Below the pieces are notes generated by a model. That model searched no databases, was not told where the DNA came from, and was given only the letters and a program-made list of their open reading frames with translations. Positions 25,681 through 34,305 of a stretch of 64,000 bases of DNA are shown here, piece after piece. Each line of letters begins with the position of its first letter. The stretch's first letter is position 1. Position numbers and translations under genes: made by a program. The DNA lies in the NCBI RefSeq assembly GCF_015687155.1, contig NZ_JADPQF010000002.1, forward strand, positions 1 to 64,000. The letters run 5' to 3'. The DNA is from Aliikangiella sp. G2MR2-5 (GTDB taxonomy: Bacteria; Pseudomonadota; Gammaproteobacteria; Enterobacterales; Kangiellaceae).

Positions 25681-26520
25681 TTAACTTTTAGCCAGCTTCC
25701 AGGCGGATAGATCTGACTCCTCCAGCTTCAACCACTCTAGCCGCTCTTTAGCAAATTTCATTGGTTGTTCGGCTGGAATATATAAAGTACTTATCGTATT
25801 TAATTCTATCGTTTCCAATTCATTCAAGGTTACCCAATCTTCACGATGCTCAAAACCAGGTAGCATTGGAGCTTCATAGACACAGACTTTGTGTTGCTCT
25901 GAATAGTAGTTACGCAGCAATCGAATAAGAGCTGAGATTCCATGTTTTCCAGGCTTTCTCTCTTTGAGAGTGTGCTCTGCAGTCAGCCCTACTTGCCATA
26001 AAATCAAAGCTGAAGATGGATCCACAGGACGCTCGGTTAATAGAAACTGAGTCGCTTCAAATGATTGGCAGCCGACCGTTGCGGGATCCTGGTTGAGATC
26101 AGCAAAAAGGCAGGCATCTGCAGATATTCCTGGCAGCATTTTTGCTGGCTTACCGAGCGTTTTTAATTTTTCTATTGCTAAGTGCGGAGACAAAGCGAAT
26201 ATTCCCGGGTGACCGTAAAACACACAACAAACATCATATCCTTCCAGTACCAGCTCAACCATTTTTTCAGCCATCATATGATAGGTCTGAAGTCGGTTGA
26301 CATCTCCCTCATAAAGCAAACCGAGATTCTCAGCGCAAGGGTTGAGTCCGCGAATATGTTGAATTGACAATGGGTTGGGGGCGACCACCAAAACCTTATC
26401 GGCTTTAGAGATATAGCTCTCTGACTCTGAGGTCATATGGCCCGGATGCAAACCGCAGCCGACAACGGTTAATCGACCAGATTCCATGTTTGACTTCAGT
26501 TCTTCCTGATTATTTTTCAC
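25681..26520 (-). CDS. Borosin-type peptide backbone alpha-N-methyltransferase (split form)
   Basis: SAM-dependent enzyme of the tetrapyrrole-methylase fold, 279 residues. It matches the catalytic domain of borosin N-methyltransferases such as fungal OphMA, not cobalamin enzymes: LTVVGCGLHPGHMT, VFYGHPGIFALSPH, AKMLPGISADACLFADL, GCQSFEATQFLL and ILWQVG. Y70, R76, Y80 and Y102 keep the exact spacing (6, 4, 22) of OphMA Y66, R72, Y76 and Y98, the catalytic and binding residues. Unlike OphMA, no substrate peptide is fused at the C-terminus; the next gene supplies it, as in split borosin systems known from Shewanella. Start GTG 26520 has AAGAGG 9 nt upstream; ATG 26487 is an alternative. Confidence 0.88.
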   Translation of the reverse strand: MKNNQEELKSNMESGRLTVVGCGLHPGHMTSESESYISKADKVLVVAPNPLSIQHIRGLNPCAENLGLLYEGDVNRLQTYHMMAEKMVELVLEGYDVCCVFYGHPGIFALSPHLAIEKLKTLGKPAKMLPGISADACLFADLNQDPATVGCQSFEATQFLLTERPVDPSSALILWQVGLTAEHTLKERKPGKHGISALIRLLRNYYSEQHKVCVYEAPMLPGFEHREDWVTLNELETIELNTISTLYIPAEQPMKFAKERLEWLKLEESDLSAWKLAKS

Positions 26521-26878
26521 CCTGATGAGCCTCTTATTTGAATATTCTTATTGAACATCTAGTTTATTTTGTAGCAAGACAAGGTCGGATTCTAATAAAA
26601 GATATTGGAAAGCATTCTTGAGCAAACCAACTTTTTCGACGACTGTTCTATTTATAGACCAATGACTGAAGCAGGTCAATGACAAAGAGAAAGATAATCC
26701 TTGTATAACAAGATGTTATCTAAGATGAGTAGCATTGTCAGGGGATAGAAGCTAAAACTGAAAATTTCAAACAACTAAAAACATTTCAGCTTGAGAACTT
26801 ATAATTTGAATGCAGAACTGCCACATTATTGATTTTAGCTTTTCAACTGAAAGAAAGGTTGACCTGTCACTAATAGAA
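26521..26878 (-). promoter_or_regulatory. Promoter region of the borosin-like operon
   Basis: About 360 AT-rich nt between the tyrS terminator and the methyltransferase, with no gene. The main feature is a nested dyad at 26693-26720 (separate entry). The region is long enough to hold an independent promoter, and the tyrS terminator suggests one is needed, but I could not fix a -10/-35 pair with confidence. Confidence 0.4.
26693..26720. promoter_or_regulatory. Nested dyad, possible operator of the borosin-like operon
   Basis: GATAA-n2-CTTGT-ATA-ACAAG-n3-TTATC: two pairs of perfect 5-bp inverted arms around one near-common centre. It lies about 175 nt upstream of the methyltransferase start. 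Nested symmetry of this size is typical of dimeric regulator sites. The regulator is unknown. Confidence 0.4.
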
Positions 26879-26899
26879 AAGGGCGCTAAAGCCGCCCTT
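26879..26899 (-). terminator. Intrinsic terminator after tyrS
   Basis: AAGGGCG (26879-26885) pairs with CGCCCTT (26893-26899) around a 7-nt loop. On the minus strand the hairpin is followed by TTCTATTA, a modest U-rich tail. It lies about 20 nt after the tyrS stop. Confidence 0.7.
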
Positions 26900-26919
26900 C
26901 TCTATCAGATGAAGTATAA

Positions 26920-28224
26920 TTAAGCCAATGTGATGAGATGGTTTTTCTTTTTACCTAACTTAACCAGAAAGAACTTTCCGTATAAAGACTTTTCTTTTGC
27001 GAAGATATCAGCGCAATTCATATTATCCTGGGCGCCTTTCGCATCCCCATTTACCCACACAGAATTTTTGCCAAGAGCATCCTTAACTTCTCTGCCAGCC
27101 TTCACCATTCCACACTCAGCAAGTAATGTAGTCAAAGGCTTTTCCGAAAAATCGGCAGGCAGTTCACTGGAAGGGAGTCCGTCAAGCGCTAGCTGCTCAA
27201 GATCCTGTTCACTCAAATCAGCCAGAGTGCCCTCAAACATGGCCTCGGTAATTCTTTGTGCAGCTGCCAGACCGTCATCACCATGAACTAGCTTTGTCAC
27301 CTCTCTGGCGAGGATCCCCTGAGCGGCAGGTCGACCTTCTGCTTCTCTGTCTGCTTGTTCAATTGCGATGATCTCTTCCTGACTTAAGAAAGTGAAGTAG
27401 CGCAAAAATTTATATACATCAGCATCGGCAGTATTTAACCAAAACTGGTAGAACGCATACTGGCTGGTTTTCTTTGCATCCAGCCAAATAGTTCCTGATT
27501 CGGTTTTCCCAAATTTGGTACCATCTGCTTTTGTTACCAGCGGCAAAGTAAGGCCAAAAACCTGATTGCGATTCATTCGTCGAGTTAAATCGATCCCTCC
27601 GGTAATATTGCCCCACTGATCACTGCCGCCAATCTGGACAGTACAGCCTAGTCTTTTATTGAGTTCTGCAAAATCATATGACTGCAGTATCATATAGGTG
27701 AACTCAGTAAATGAGATCCCTGCGCCTTCTCTATCGATTCGCTGTTTTACTGACTCTTTCTGAATCATCTGGTTCACGGAGAAGTGCTTACCTACATCAC
27801 GCAAGAATGACAACACATCAACCCCTTGTGTCCAGTCGAGGTTGTTGGCGACGACCGCCGAGTTTTCTCCGCAGTCAAAGTCAATAAACTGACTGACCTG
27901 CTTTTTCAAACTCTCTACCCAGCTCTCAACAACATCTGCAGAATTCAGCTGCCTTTCTGCCGCCTTAAATGAAGGATCGCCAATTAATCCTGTCGCCCCA
28001 CCAACCAGCGCAATAGGCTTATGTCCGTGCTGTTGAAAACGTTTAAGTGCTAAAAGCGGTACGAGACTGCCAATATGAAGACTATCTGCGGTTGGGTCAA
28101 AACCACAATAGACCACCTTCATCCCCTCTTTCAGATGAGTATGAAGTTCTTCTTCAGCTGTCATTTGTGAAACCAGGCCACGACTGTTTAAGTCATCAAG
28201 TAAGTCTTTGTTTTGTTCTGTCAT
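26920..28224 (-). CDS. tyrS: Tyrosyl-tRNA synthetase
   Basis: Class I aminoacyl-tRNA synthetase that charges tRNA-Tyr. The ATP site HIGS is in DPTADSLHIGSLVPLLALK, and the KMSKS equivalent is KFGKT in TKADGTKFGKTESGTIWLD. The C-terminal S4 RNA-binding domain (about 350-434) is present (KPLTTLLAECGMVKAGREV). Its 434 residues are typical of the bacterial type. It is divergent from the murein endopeptidase gene, an arrangement common in gammaproteobacteria. Confidence 0.97.
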   Translation of the reverse strand: MTEQNKDLLDDLNSRGLVSQMTAEEELHTHLKEGMKVVYCGFDPTADSLHIGSLVPLLALKRFQQHGHKPIALVGGATGLIGDPSFKAAERQLNSADVVESWVESLKKQVSQFIDFDCGENSAVVANNLDWTQGVDVLSFLRDVGKHFSVNQMIQKESVKQRIDREGAGISFTEFTYMILQSYDFAELNKRLGCTVQIGGSDQWGNITGGIDLTRRMNRNQVFGLTLPLVTKADGTKFGKTESGTIWLDAKKTSQYAFYQFWLNTADADVYKFLRYFTFLSQEEIIAIEQADREAEGRPAAQGILAREVTKLVHGDDGLAAAQRITEAMFEGTLADLSEQDLEQLALDGLPSSELPADFSEKPLTTLLAECGMVKAGREVKDALGKNSVWVNGDAKGAQDNMNCADIFAKEKSLYGKFFLVKLGKKKNHLITLA

Positions 28225-28467
28225 AGTTAACCCAAAATATTACGAGCGCCAGAAAAGCTTCGTATATAAATTAAATTCTTTAAAAATCAATAGTTTTTAA
28301 TTCGTCTTTAAAGTGAATTTTACGTTTTTTCCGAAGTCATATATCATTGTCGACGAAACTGCAGTCTTGTGTTTAAATTTGACACCTGAAACTCACACAG
28401 ATCCTGCCTCAAAACAGGAGAGCTTCATGGGTAAACACATAAGTTGAGGGTTTAATTCACTTTTACT

Positions 28468-28481
28468 GCGCGCATTTTATA
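28468..28481 (-). promoter_or_regulatory. Possible tyrS promoter -10 with GC discriminator
   Basis: On the minus strand the sequence reads TATAAAATGCGCGC: a -10-like TAAAAT followed by a GCGCGC discriminator, as in growth-rate-controlled promoters. It lies about 250 nt before tyrS, which would give a long leader. No good -35 was found. The 277-nt tyrS/mepM gap shows nothing else certain. Confidence 0.3.
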
Positions 28482-28501
28482 CGGAACTCGCACAAAGTTG
28501 T

Positions 28502-29899
28502 ATGATTAAACACGATTACAAGCCACAAAATAGCCAGAAATTATCTTCTAGTCATACTCAGAGGCACCTGCCTGAGTGGATGACTCATCCCTTTCTCATT
28601 GTCGGCAGCGCCTTGAGTGTCTTGCTAATAGGCTACCTGCTACTGCCGAAAACAGAGAATGCCGAACCCGAAATAGCAATAGAAACATTAAACGAGATTG
28701 CCGCCGAAGAGAAGCGATACAGCGATCCGGTTGAAATCGAATTAAATCTGGAGCCCATGGAAGCCCCTCCAGAAACGGTACCTATGGTAAACCTTGTCAA
28801 CTGGAAAAGTGAATCGGTAAAAAAAGGTGACACCCTTTCAAATATTTTCAAGCGTATTGGCCTATCCCCGCAGCAGACCTATAAAGTTGCTAACCTTGAC
28901 GAAAATACCAAGGTTTTAACTCGCCTCAAGCCTGGAGAAATTATCAATTACCAGATTGATGAAAATAATGAACTGGAAGCTTTGAAATATGCAATGAACA
29001 TTCAAAAGACCCTGTACATTGAAAAGGCCGATGGCGAGCTCACCAGTAGAATTGAAAATAAAACCATCCAATACACAACCGCCTACGCCCAAGGTGTCAT
29101 AAAAGATTCTCTGTTTGCCGCCGGAAAAGATGCCGGTTTGAGTGATACTCAGATAATGCAGCTTGCTAATATATTTGGCTGGGAAATTGATTTTATTCTC
29201 GATATTCGTGAAGGTGATGCCTTTTCGTTCTTTTACGAAGAAAAATACCTCGACGGTGAAAAAATAGGGAATGGCGACATTCTGGCTGCGGAATTTATTA
29301 ATCAGGGTAAGTCTTACATGGCGGTTCGGTATACCGACTCCAAAGGAAATAGTAGTTACTACACGCCTGATGGCTACAGCATGCGCAAAGCATTTTTACG
29401 AGCCCCATTGAATTTCGCCTATATCAGTTCTAATTTCAAACCCAAGCGCTTTCATCCAATCCTCAAGCGTTGGAAAGCTCACAAGGGAATTGATTACCGG
29501 GCAAAAACGGGCACGCCAATCAGAGCTGCGGGTGATGGTAGAGTTATTGCGTCAAGCTATAATAAATACAACGGGAAGTATGTTTTTATTCAACATGGTC
29601 AGGGAATTGTAACCAAGTACCTGCATATGTCACGAAGGGCCGTTAGCAAGAATAAGCGAGTCAAACAAGGACAGGTAATCGGCTATGTTGGCATGACAGG
29701 GCTTGCCGAAGCCCCGCACCTGCACTATGAGTTTGTCGTCAATGGTGTTCATCGTAACCCTCGCACAGTTGATTTGCCGCAAGCAAAACCAATTGCCAAA
29801 TCCGAAAGAGAGCGCTTTGTAGCAACCACCAGAGAAATTATCGATCAATTACAATCTCGAAGCATTGTCTCATTACCAGACAAAGAAATAGCACCCTGA
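28502..29899 (+). CDS. mepM: Murein DD-endopeptidase of the M23 family (MepM-like)
   Basis: Envelope peptidase that cleaves peptide cross-links in peptidoglycan. It has an N-terminal transmembrane anchor (about 29-49), a LysM/OapA-like region with VKKGDTLSNIFKRIGLS (about 110-150), and an M23 domain (about 300-430). The zinc ligands are all visible: HKGID (His and Asp), LHMSRRA (His) and HLHYEF. Its 465 residues fit MepM/YebA. It is followed 26 nt later by anmK, a cell-wall recycling enzyme. Confidence 0.93.
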   Translation: MIKHDYKPQNSQKLSSSHTQRHLPEWMTHPFLIVGSALSVLLIGYLLLPKTENAEPEIAIETLNEIAAEEKRYSDPVEIELNLEPMEAPPETVPMVNLVNWKSESVKKGDTLSNIFKRIGLSPQQTYKVANLDENTKVLTRLKPGEIINYQIDENNELEALKYAMNIQKTLYIEKADGELTSRIENKTIQYTTAYAQGVIKDSLFAAGKDAGLSDTQIMQLANIFGWEIDFILDIREGDAFSFFYEEKYLDGEKIGNGDILAAEFINQGKSYMAVRYTDSKGNSSYYTPDGYSMRKAFLRAPLNFAYISSNFKPKRFHPILKRWKAHKGIDYRAKTGTPIRAAGDGRVIASSYNKYNGKYVFIQHGQGIVTKYLHMSRRAVSKNKRVKQGQVIGYVGMTGLAEAPHLHYEFVVNGVHRNPRTVDLPQAKPIAKSERERFVATTREIIDQLQSRSIVSLPDKEIAP

Positions 29900-29925
29900 T
29901 TGCAAGATAACCTGAGCCCCAATAT

Positions 29926-31140
29926 ATGACTCACAACGAAACGGAACTCTATATCGGCCTGATGTGTGGCACCAGCATTGACGGTGTCGATGTCGCATTG
30001 GTCGACTTTGCTGACGGTCAGAGCAAACTGATAGCTCACTACCTTCACCCTGTTTCAAAGGAAGTCAGAGACTCTCTGATCGAACTATGCGATGTAAAAC
30101 AGACGATCGCCGAAAACATCTACGCAAATGCCCTGAACACTGTCTCAGGCCACCCTGTTCCCGAAAAAATTGCTGAAGTGGTTGAAAACCGAATAGAGCT
30201 GCTGGGCAGAATGGATCGCCAGATGGGCTATGTTTTTGCAGAAGCAGTTAATAGCTTTTTAGCCGCTCAATCTCTGTCTCCTTCGCAAATTAAAGCGATT
30301 GGTAGTCACGGACAAACAATTCGTCATCGACCGGAGCGAGAAACTGCTTTTAGCATACAAATTGGCGATCCTAATGTTATTGCCCACCAAACAGGTATTA
30401 AAACGGTATCAGACTTCAGGCGCATGGATCTGGCTGCAGGCGGTCAGGGAGCACCTCTGGCCCCCGCGTTTCATAATGCAGTGATGCGAAGTAAAAGAGA
30501 AAACCGAATTATCTTAAATCTCGGTGGCATAGCAAACATAACTCTGTTACCGAAAGATCCGAGTGCAAATGTTCTCGGTTTCGATACTGGTACAGCCAAT
30601 ACATTAATGGATGCCCACTTTAAACGCTTCCACCCAAAATCCGATGAGCTTTTTGATCGCGATAGCCAGTTTGCCCGCTCCGGGCGTGTGAATGAACAAC
30701 TGCTAAAAGTACTGCTTTCTGATCCTTATTTCAAAAAAGCACCACCCAAAAGTACAGGCAGAGAGCACTTTTCCATAACCTGGCTGCAACGACAGATTGA
30801 TAGCTGTGATTTTCCAATATCAGCAGAGGATATCCAGGCAACATTGCTTGAATTTTCAGCTGTAACAATTGCTGACGCAGTTAAAAACCTTGAACTCGAC
30901 AACTTTGAAGTCTACGCCAGCGGCGGCGGCATGAATAATCCCTATCTGCTAGAAGCCATTGGAAAACATCTTGGAAAAAAAGTTTTCCAGACTAATGATA
31001 TTGGCGTCGATGGTGATTATCTGGAAGCTATGACCTTTGCCTGGCTGGCTTATCGTAGAGTTGAACAACTACCAGGCAATTTGCCTTCAGTAACCGGTGC
31101 ACAAAGCACTAGAATTTTGGGCGGAATCTACCTTCCATAA
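29926..31140 (+). CDS. anmK: Anhydro-N-acetylmuramic acid kinase
   Basis: Cytoplasmic peptidoglycan-recycling kinase that converts anhydro-MurNAc to MurNAc-6-phosphate. Family stretches: GLMCGTSIDGVDVALVDF (phosphate-binding), GSHGQTIRHRP, SDFRRMDLAAGGQGAPLAP and GFDTGTANTLMDA. Its 404 residues are slightly longer than E. coli AnmK because of an insert around 40-75. It is paired with mepM upstream, linking wall cleavage to recycling. Confidence 0.96.
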   Translation: MTHNETELYIGLMCGTSIDGVDVALVDFADGQSKLIAHYLHPVSKEVRDSLIELCDVKQTIAENIYANALNTVSGHPVPEKIAEVVENRIELLGRMDRQMGYVFAEAVNSFLAAQSLSPSQIKAIGSHGQTIRHRPERETAFSIQIGDPNVIAHQTGIKTVSDFRRMDLAAGGQGAPLAPAFHNAVMRSKRENRIILNLGGIANITLLPKDPSANVLGFDTGTANTLMDAHFKRFHPKSDELFDRDSQFARSGRVNEQLLKVLLSDPYFKKAPPKSTGREHFSITWLQRQIDSCDFPISAEDIQATLLEFSAVTIADAVKNLELDNFEVYASGGGMNNPYLLEAIGKHLGKKVFQTNDIGVDGDYLEAMTFAWLAYRRVEQLPGNLPSVTGAQSTRILGGIYLP

Positions 31141-31153
31141 GGTAAGAAATACT

Positions 31154-31474
31154 ATGTCCTGTTTAAAAATCGACGAAACAACACCGGTTGCCAAACTTAA
31201 GAATCTTGGTGCCAAAAGTGCGCTCCCTTTGGAACGCATCGGTATTACAACTTATGCTGATTTGAAATCAGCCGGCGCACTCCAGGCTTTTCTCAAACTG
31301 GAAAAGCTAGAAAACTTTAAACCCAGCCTAAACTTCCTGTATGCCATGTTGGGAGCATTGGAGAATGAACACTGGGCAAAATATCGCGAGCAAAAAGGCG
31401 AGCTATTAATTGAGCTGGAGACAATGCGTGAGTACGAAACCTTGTTCTATCCACCTCACATTCAACCCGAATAG
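31154..31474 (+). CDS. TfoX C-terminal-domain-like protein
   Basis: A 106-residue cytoplasmic protein resembling the TfoX C-terminal domain: a helix-hairpin-helix-like AKLKNLGAKSALPLERIGI followed by TYADLKSAGALQAFLKLE and LNFLYAMLGALENEHW. The N-terminal TfoX domain is absent, so a competence role should not be assumed. The start is ATG 31154; a longer frame from 31097 would overlap anmK. Its 3' end overlaps the convergent pseudouridine synthase gene by 13 nt. Confidence 0.8.
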   Translation: MSCLKIDETTPVAKLKNLGAKSALPLERIGITTYADLKSAGALQAFLKLEKLENFKPSLNFLYAMLGALENEHWAKYREQKGELLIELETMREYETLFYPPHIQPE

Positions 31475-32307
31475 CACTTCAAATCACCGCTAACGGGACA
31501 GGGAAAACTCAAATAAAGGCATCTCAAACGCAAGTTTGAATTGAGTTCAACGATATCCTTCCCGACATCCACTTTTTCTCCATAAAGTCGATCTCCCACA
31601 ATTGGAAAGTTGGCATCGGCCAGGTGTTTTCGAATTTGATGCTTTCTTCCTGTTGCCAGATTGATTTTGAGAGTACTGCAATTTGAAGTCGGGTCAAAGT
31701 GGTTTTCCAGTATTTCCGTCAACGCAACTTTACCGTCAATATCTGCTTCCAGACGCAAAATAGAATCAGGAAAGTGACCATGGACAATAGCCTGGTAGCG
31801 TTTTTCTACCTTTCGGTCTTCAAATAGGCGTGCTAGCTTTTGAGTTACTTTCTTTTTGTGTGCAACCACAATGAGACCGCTGGTAGCCCTGTCAAGACGA
31901 TGCACCAGATAGGCCTGACGTTCACCCAGTTGATATTTCTCGCACCCAAACATTTCTATCCAGCGACAAATACTGGAGTGATCTCCCCATTTAGTCCCTT
32001 GAGAATACATCCCGCATGGTTTATCCCAAATAGAGTAGTCACCCTCATCAGCCACAAGCCTGGCGTCCGGAGTTTGCGCCGAAAGTATTTCAGAATCATA
32101 ATACAGATGAAGTAAATCACCTTCAATTAACGGCATTTTCGCTCGCCTGGAGCGCTTTATTTTACCGCCACGCTCTAGCCACACAGCTCCAAACTTTAAT
32201 GCTTTTTTTAACTCTGCCACAGACAAAGATGATACCGACTGCTTTAAACAGTCAATTGTGCTACTACCGCTTTGTTGGCACTGAATATGGCGTTCGAGAC
32301 GAGTCAA
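31462..32307 (-). CDS. RluA-family pseudouridine synthase
   Basis: Isomerises a specific uridine in rRNA or tRNA. The catalytic Asp is in LVHRLDRATSGLIVVA (about residue 135). Other family stretches are YSIWDKPCGMYSQG and GRKHQIRKHLA. An S4-like N-terminal region (about 25-70, ELKKALKFGAVWLERGGKIKR) is present. The 281 residues and divergence from RluA/RluC/RluD mean the target base cannot be named. It ends convergently with the TfoX-like gene and follows erpA by 12 nt in the same direction. Confidence 0.87.
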   Translation of the reverse strand: MTRLERHIQCQQSGSSTIDCLKQSVSSLSVAELKKALKFGAVWLERGGKIKRSRRAKMPLIEGDLLHLYYDSEILSAQTPDARLVADEGDYSIWDKPCGMYSQGTKWGDHSSICRWIEMFGCEKYQLGERQAYLVHRLDRATSGLIVVAHKKKVTQKLARLFEDRKVEKRYQAIVHGHFPDSILRLEADIDGKVALTEILENHFDPTSNCSTLKINLATGRKHQIRKHLADANFPIVGDRLYGEKVDVGKDIVELNSNLRLRCLYLSFPCPVSGDLKCYSG

Positions 32308-32319
32308 AGAGAAATAATG

Positions 32320-32673
32320 CTAGATGGAAAAGGAAGAGCCACAGCCACAGGTTGTCGTCGCGTTAGGGTTATCAACGACAAAACGAGAGCCTTCGAGATC
32401 TTCTCGATAGTCTACGCGGGAGCCGACAAGGTATTGAAAACTAAGCGCATCGACAACCAGGGAAACACCGTCGCGCTCGATAATCATATCATCTTCTGCC
32501 TGAGACTCATCAAAGCTAAAGCCGTATTGAAAACCGGAGCAACCGCCACCAGTGACATAGACACGCAGCTTAAGTGCCGGATTTTCTTCTTCCGTAATAA
32601 GTTCCAGAGCCTTTTTGCTCGCAGCTTCGGTAAAAATTATAGGAGAGACTTTTGCCACACCGGAATCAGACAT
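32320..32673 (-). CDS. erpA: ErpA iron-sulfur cluster insertion protein
   Basis: A-type carrier that delivers Fe-S clusters to apo-proteins. Its 117 residues are very close to E. coli ErpA, with cluster cysteines C45 ([11 protein letters not shown]) and C109/C111 (CGCGSSFSI). LQYLVG-type and LEGSRFVV stretches are conserved. In this genome it would serve the many Fe-S enzymes of nitrate respiration as well as isoprenoid synthesis. Confidence 0.97.
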   Translation of the reverse strand: MSDSGVAKVSPIIFTEAASKKALELITEEENPALKLRVYVTGGGCSGFQYGFSFDESQAEDDMIIERDGVSLVVDALSFQYLVGSRVDYREDLEGSRFVVDNPNATTTCGCGSSFSI

Positions 32674-32740
32674 AGTTAACTCGGATTACGCTTTCAATAT
32701 TTGGAGTGGATTATTCACTAAGACCTTTTTAACTGCAATA

Positions 32741-32782
32741 AAAAAGGGTCAGCAATAGAATTCTACTATTGACCCTTTATTC
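32741..32782. terminator. Bidirectional terminator between bactofilin and erpA
   Basis: AAAGGGTCA (32743-32751) pairs with TGACCCTTT (32770-32778) over 9 bp, with inner AATAG/CTATT pairs continuing the stem. A-rich and T-rich flanks on both sides allow function in either direction. Here it would stop the minus-strand bactofilin transcript before erpA. Confidence 0.85.
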
Positions 32783-32812
32783 TATTCAATCAAGATTATA
32801 CAACACTGCTCA

Positions 32813-33292
32813 CTAGGAAGCTTTTTTATCTTCCTTTACTTTTTCATCGGCCTTTTCAGAAGTGTCCTGCTTACCTTCTAGAGAGTGAGGCTTATTATGG
32901 TGTCCCAGCAATTTAGGCTTCTCTTCTTTATGCACCATCTGACCATTCACTTCGGCCCCCATGGCCATCTCAATTAACTTATAATATACATTACCTTCAA
33001 TCCGAGCATCAGACATCAACTCGACGTGCTCCAGAGCATGTACATCACCTTTTACACGACCAAAAATCATAATATGAGGAACATTAATTTCTCCCTCAAC
33101 AAAGCCATTCTGACCAATTGTCAAAAGAGAATTCTCGAACTCATCGGCAGTAATATCACCTTTTACGTAACCATCTACATAAAGTACGCCGGTGAAGTTT
33201 ACGTTGCCGTTAATTTTGGTTTCTTTACTAATTAACGTATCAGCGGCACCAGCCTTAGCTCTTGGCGACTGCTTTTTTTTGCGACCCAACAT
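32813..33292 (-). CDS. Bactofilin
   Basis: Polymer-forming cytoskeletal protein. The core (about 20-120) has the bactofilin beta-helix repeats: SKETKINGNVNFTGVLYVDG, GYVKGDITADE, GFVEGEINVPHIMIFGRVKG and ARIEGNVYYKLIEMAMGAEV. A basic N-terminal tail (LGRKKKQSPRAK) and a Lys/Glu-rich C-terminal tail flank it. Bactofilins scaffold wall enzymes and shape determinants. It follows a membrane coiled-coil gene by 12 nt, so the two are probably one operon, with the membrane protein as a likely partner (inference). Confidence 0.93.
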   Translation of the reverse strand: MLGRKKKQSPRAKAGAADTLISKETKINGNVNFTGVLYVDGYVKGDITADEFENSLLTIGQNGFVEGEINVPHIMIFGRVKGDVHALEHVELMSDARIEGNVYYKLIEMAMGAEVNGQMVHKEEKPKLLGHHNKPHSLEGKQDTSEKADEKVKEDKKAS

Positions 33293-33304
33293 GGATTATG
33301 TCTC

Positions 33305-34009
33305 CTAAATTTTCCACGCAAATTGTTTTTCTGCGCTTTGATTCTTACCTAAGCCTCTAGTTCTGGCTTTAATTAGCACTTGCTCAGCAATAAAACCTTC
33401 CGGAAGAGCTATCTCGCCTTCCATATTTTGAAAGTAACGAAATTGAAACTCAAAATCCTTCGCTTGAAAAGCACCAAGTTCACGAAACGGGTACTCTTTA
33501 GGCGCCCCTTTTTCTTGTCCTTTGACGACCAGAGAAACACCTCCTTTAAGGTATTGCTCTTGCTTTCCAGCTTGAGTAAGCACTAACTTAAATTGAGCAT
33601 TTCTGCTACTCTGACCTGGAGTCAAAGCAAATTCAGCTATTGTTAGTCCTTGCTGGTCTTTTTCTGGCGCCATTATTTTTCGGTAAAACTTAAGTTCCTC
33701 TTCCAAATCCTTTTGCGTTTCCTGCAACTGTTTGACAGTTTCCATCAACTGTTGTGTCGATTGCAGATCAACCTGTGCGGATTGTGTTTGCATCACCAGC
33801 GCCTGGTTCGCTTCCTGATATGCCAGCTGGTACTCTTCTACCTTTTGCTCTAACCATGCGGTCTTTTCGAGCATTTCCTGCCGCTCTTTGATTGCCAAAA
33901 ACCGTCCAAAATAGAAGCTGCCGAATATCAATAGCGCAGCAAAAATGAAAACACCCAAATACCAGGCGAACGATTTTCTCTCACGAATTACTAATTCTGG
34001 CCCTACCAT
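33305..34009 (-). CDS. Membrane-anchored coiled-coil protein (DUF6776-like)
   Basis: A 234-residue inner-membrane protein: short cytoplasmic N-terminus, one transmembrane helix (about 15-35), a long coiled coil (about 38-115, rich in Glu, Gln and Lys), and a C-terminal beta-rich domain (about 120-234). I recall similar proteins as DUF6776; no function is established. It lies 12 nt upstream of bactofilin in the same direction and could tether or position bactofilin filaments (inference). Confidence 0.82.
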   Translation of the reverse strand: MVGPELVIRERKSFAWYLGVFIFAALLIFGSFYFGRFLAIKERQEMLEKTAWLEQKVEEYQLAYQEANQALVMQTQSAQVDLQSTQQLMETVKQLQETQKDLEEELKFYRKIMAPEKDQQGLTIAEFALTPGQSSRNAQFKLVLTQAGKQEQYLKGGVSLVVKGQEKGAPKEYPFRELGAFQAKDFEFQFRYFQNMEGEIALPEGFIAEQVLIKARTRGLGKNQSAEKQFAWKI

Positions 34010-34305
34010 AGATTTTTAATGATTGTTTTATTGGAGCGCTAGTGTAACCCGAATAACGCAAGATGCCCACCTAATTCACAAAAACAGACACATTTACCGC
34101 AAAATTAGAGCAAAGCATTTGTCTTTTTTATCAATAGGTTATATTCTAATCTTAAAGTCGTTTAGTTCCTCTATTAGATGCGTTCTTTAGTTTGTTAGAG
34201 GCAATGATGGATACCCGGCTACAAATTTTGCAGGTACCCAACCAGATTTTAAAATACCCTTATAGGGAATAGCATAAAACAACCAAATCTAAAACATAGT
34301 TTTCA
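34010..34305. other. Intergenic gap upstream of the ClC channel gene
   Basis: About 296 AT-rich nt between divergent genes. I see no gene, no strong hairpin and no confident promoter. There is also no clear ribosome site in front of the ClC channel ATG. Confidence 0.4.

Noticed and set aside
25681-26520. Calling the methyltransferase a cobalamin or sirohaem biosynthesis methylase
   Set aside because: The fold is shared, but the specific stretches and the four spaced Tyr/Arg residues match borosin enzymes, and no tetrapyrrole genes are adjacent.
32272-32679. A 135-codon plus-strand frame opposite erpA
   Set aside because: It is antisense to a highly conserved gene and shows no recognisable protein features.
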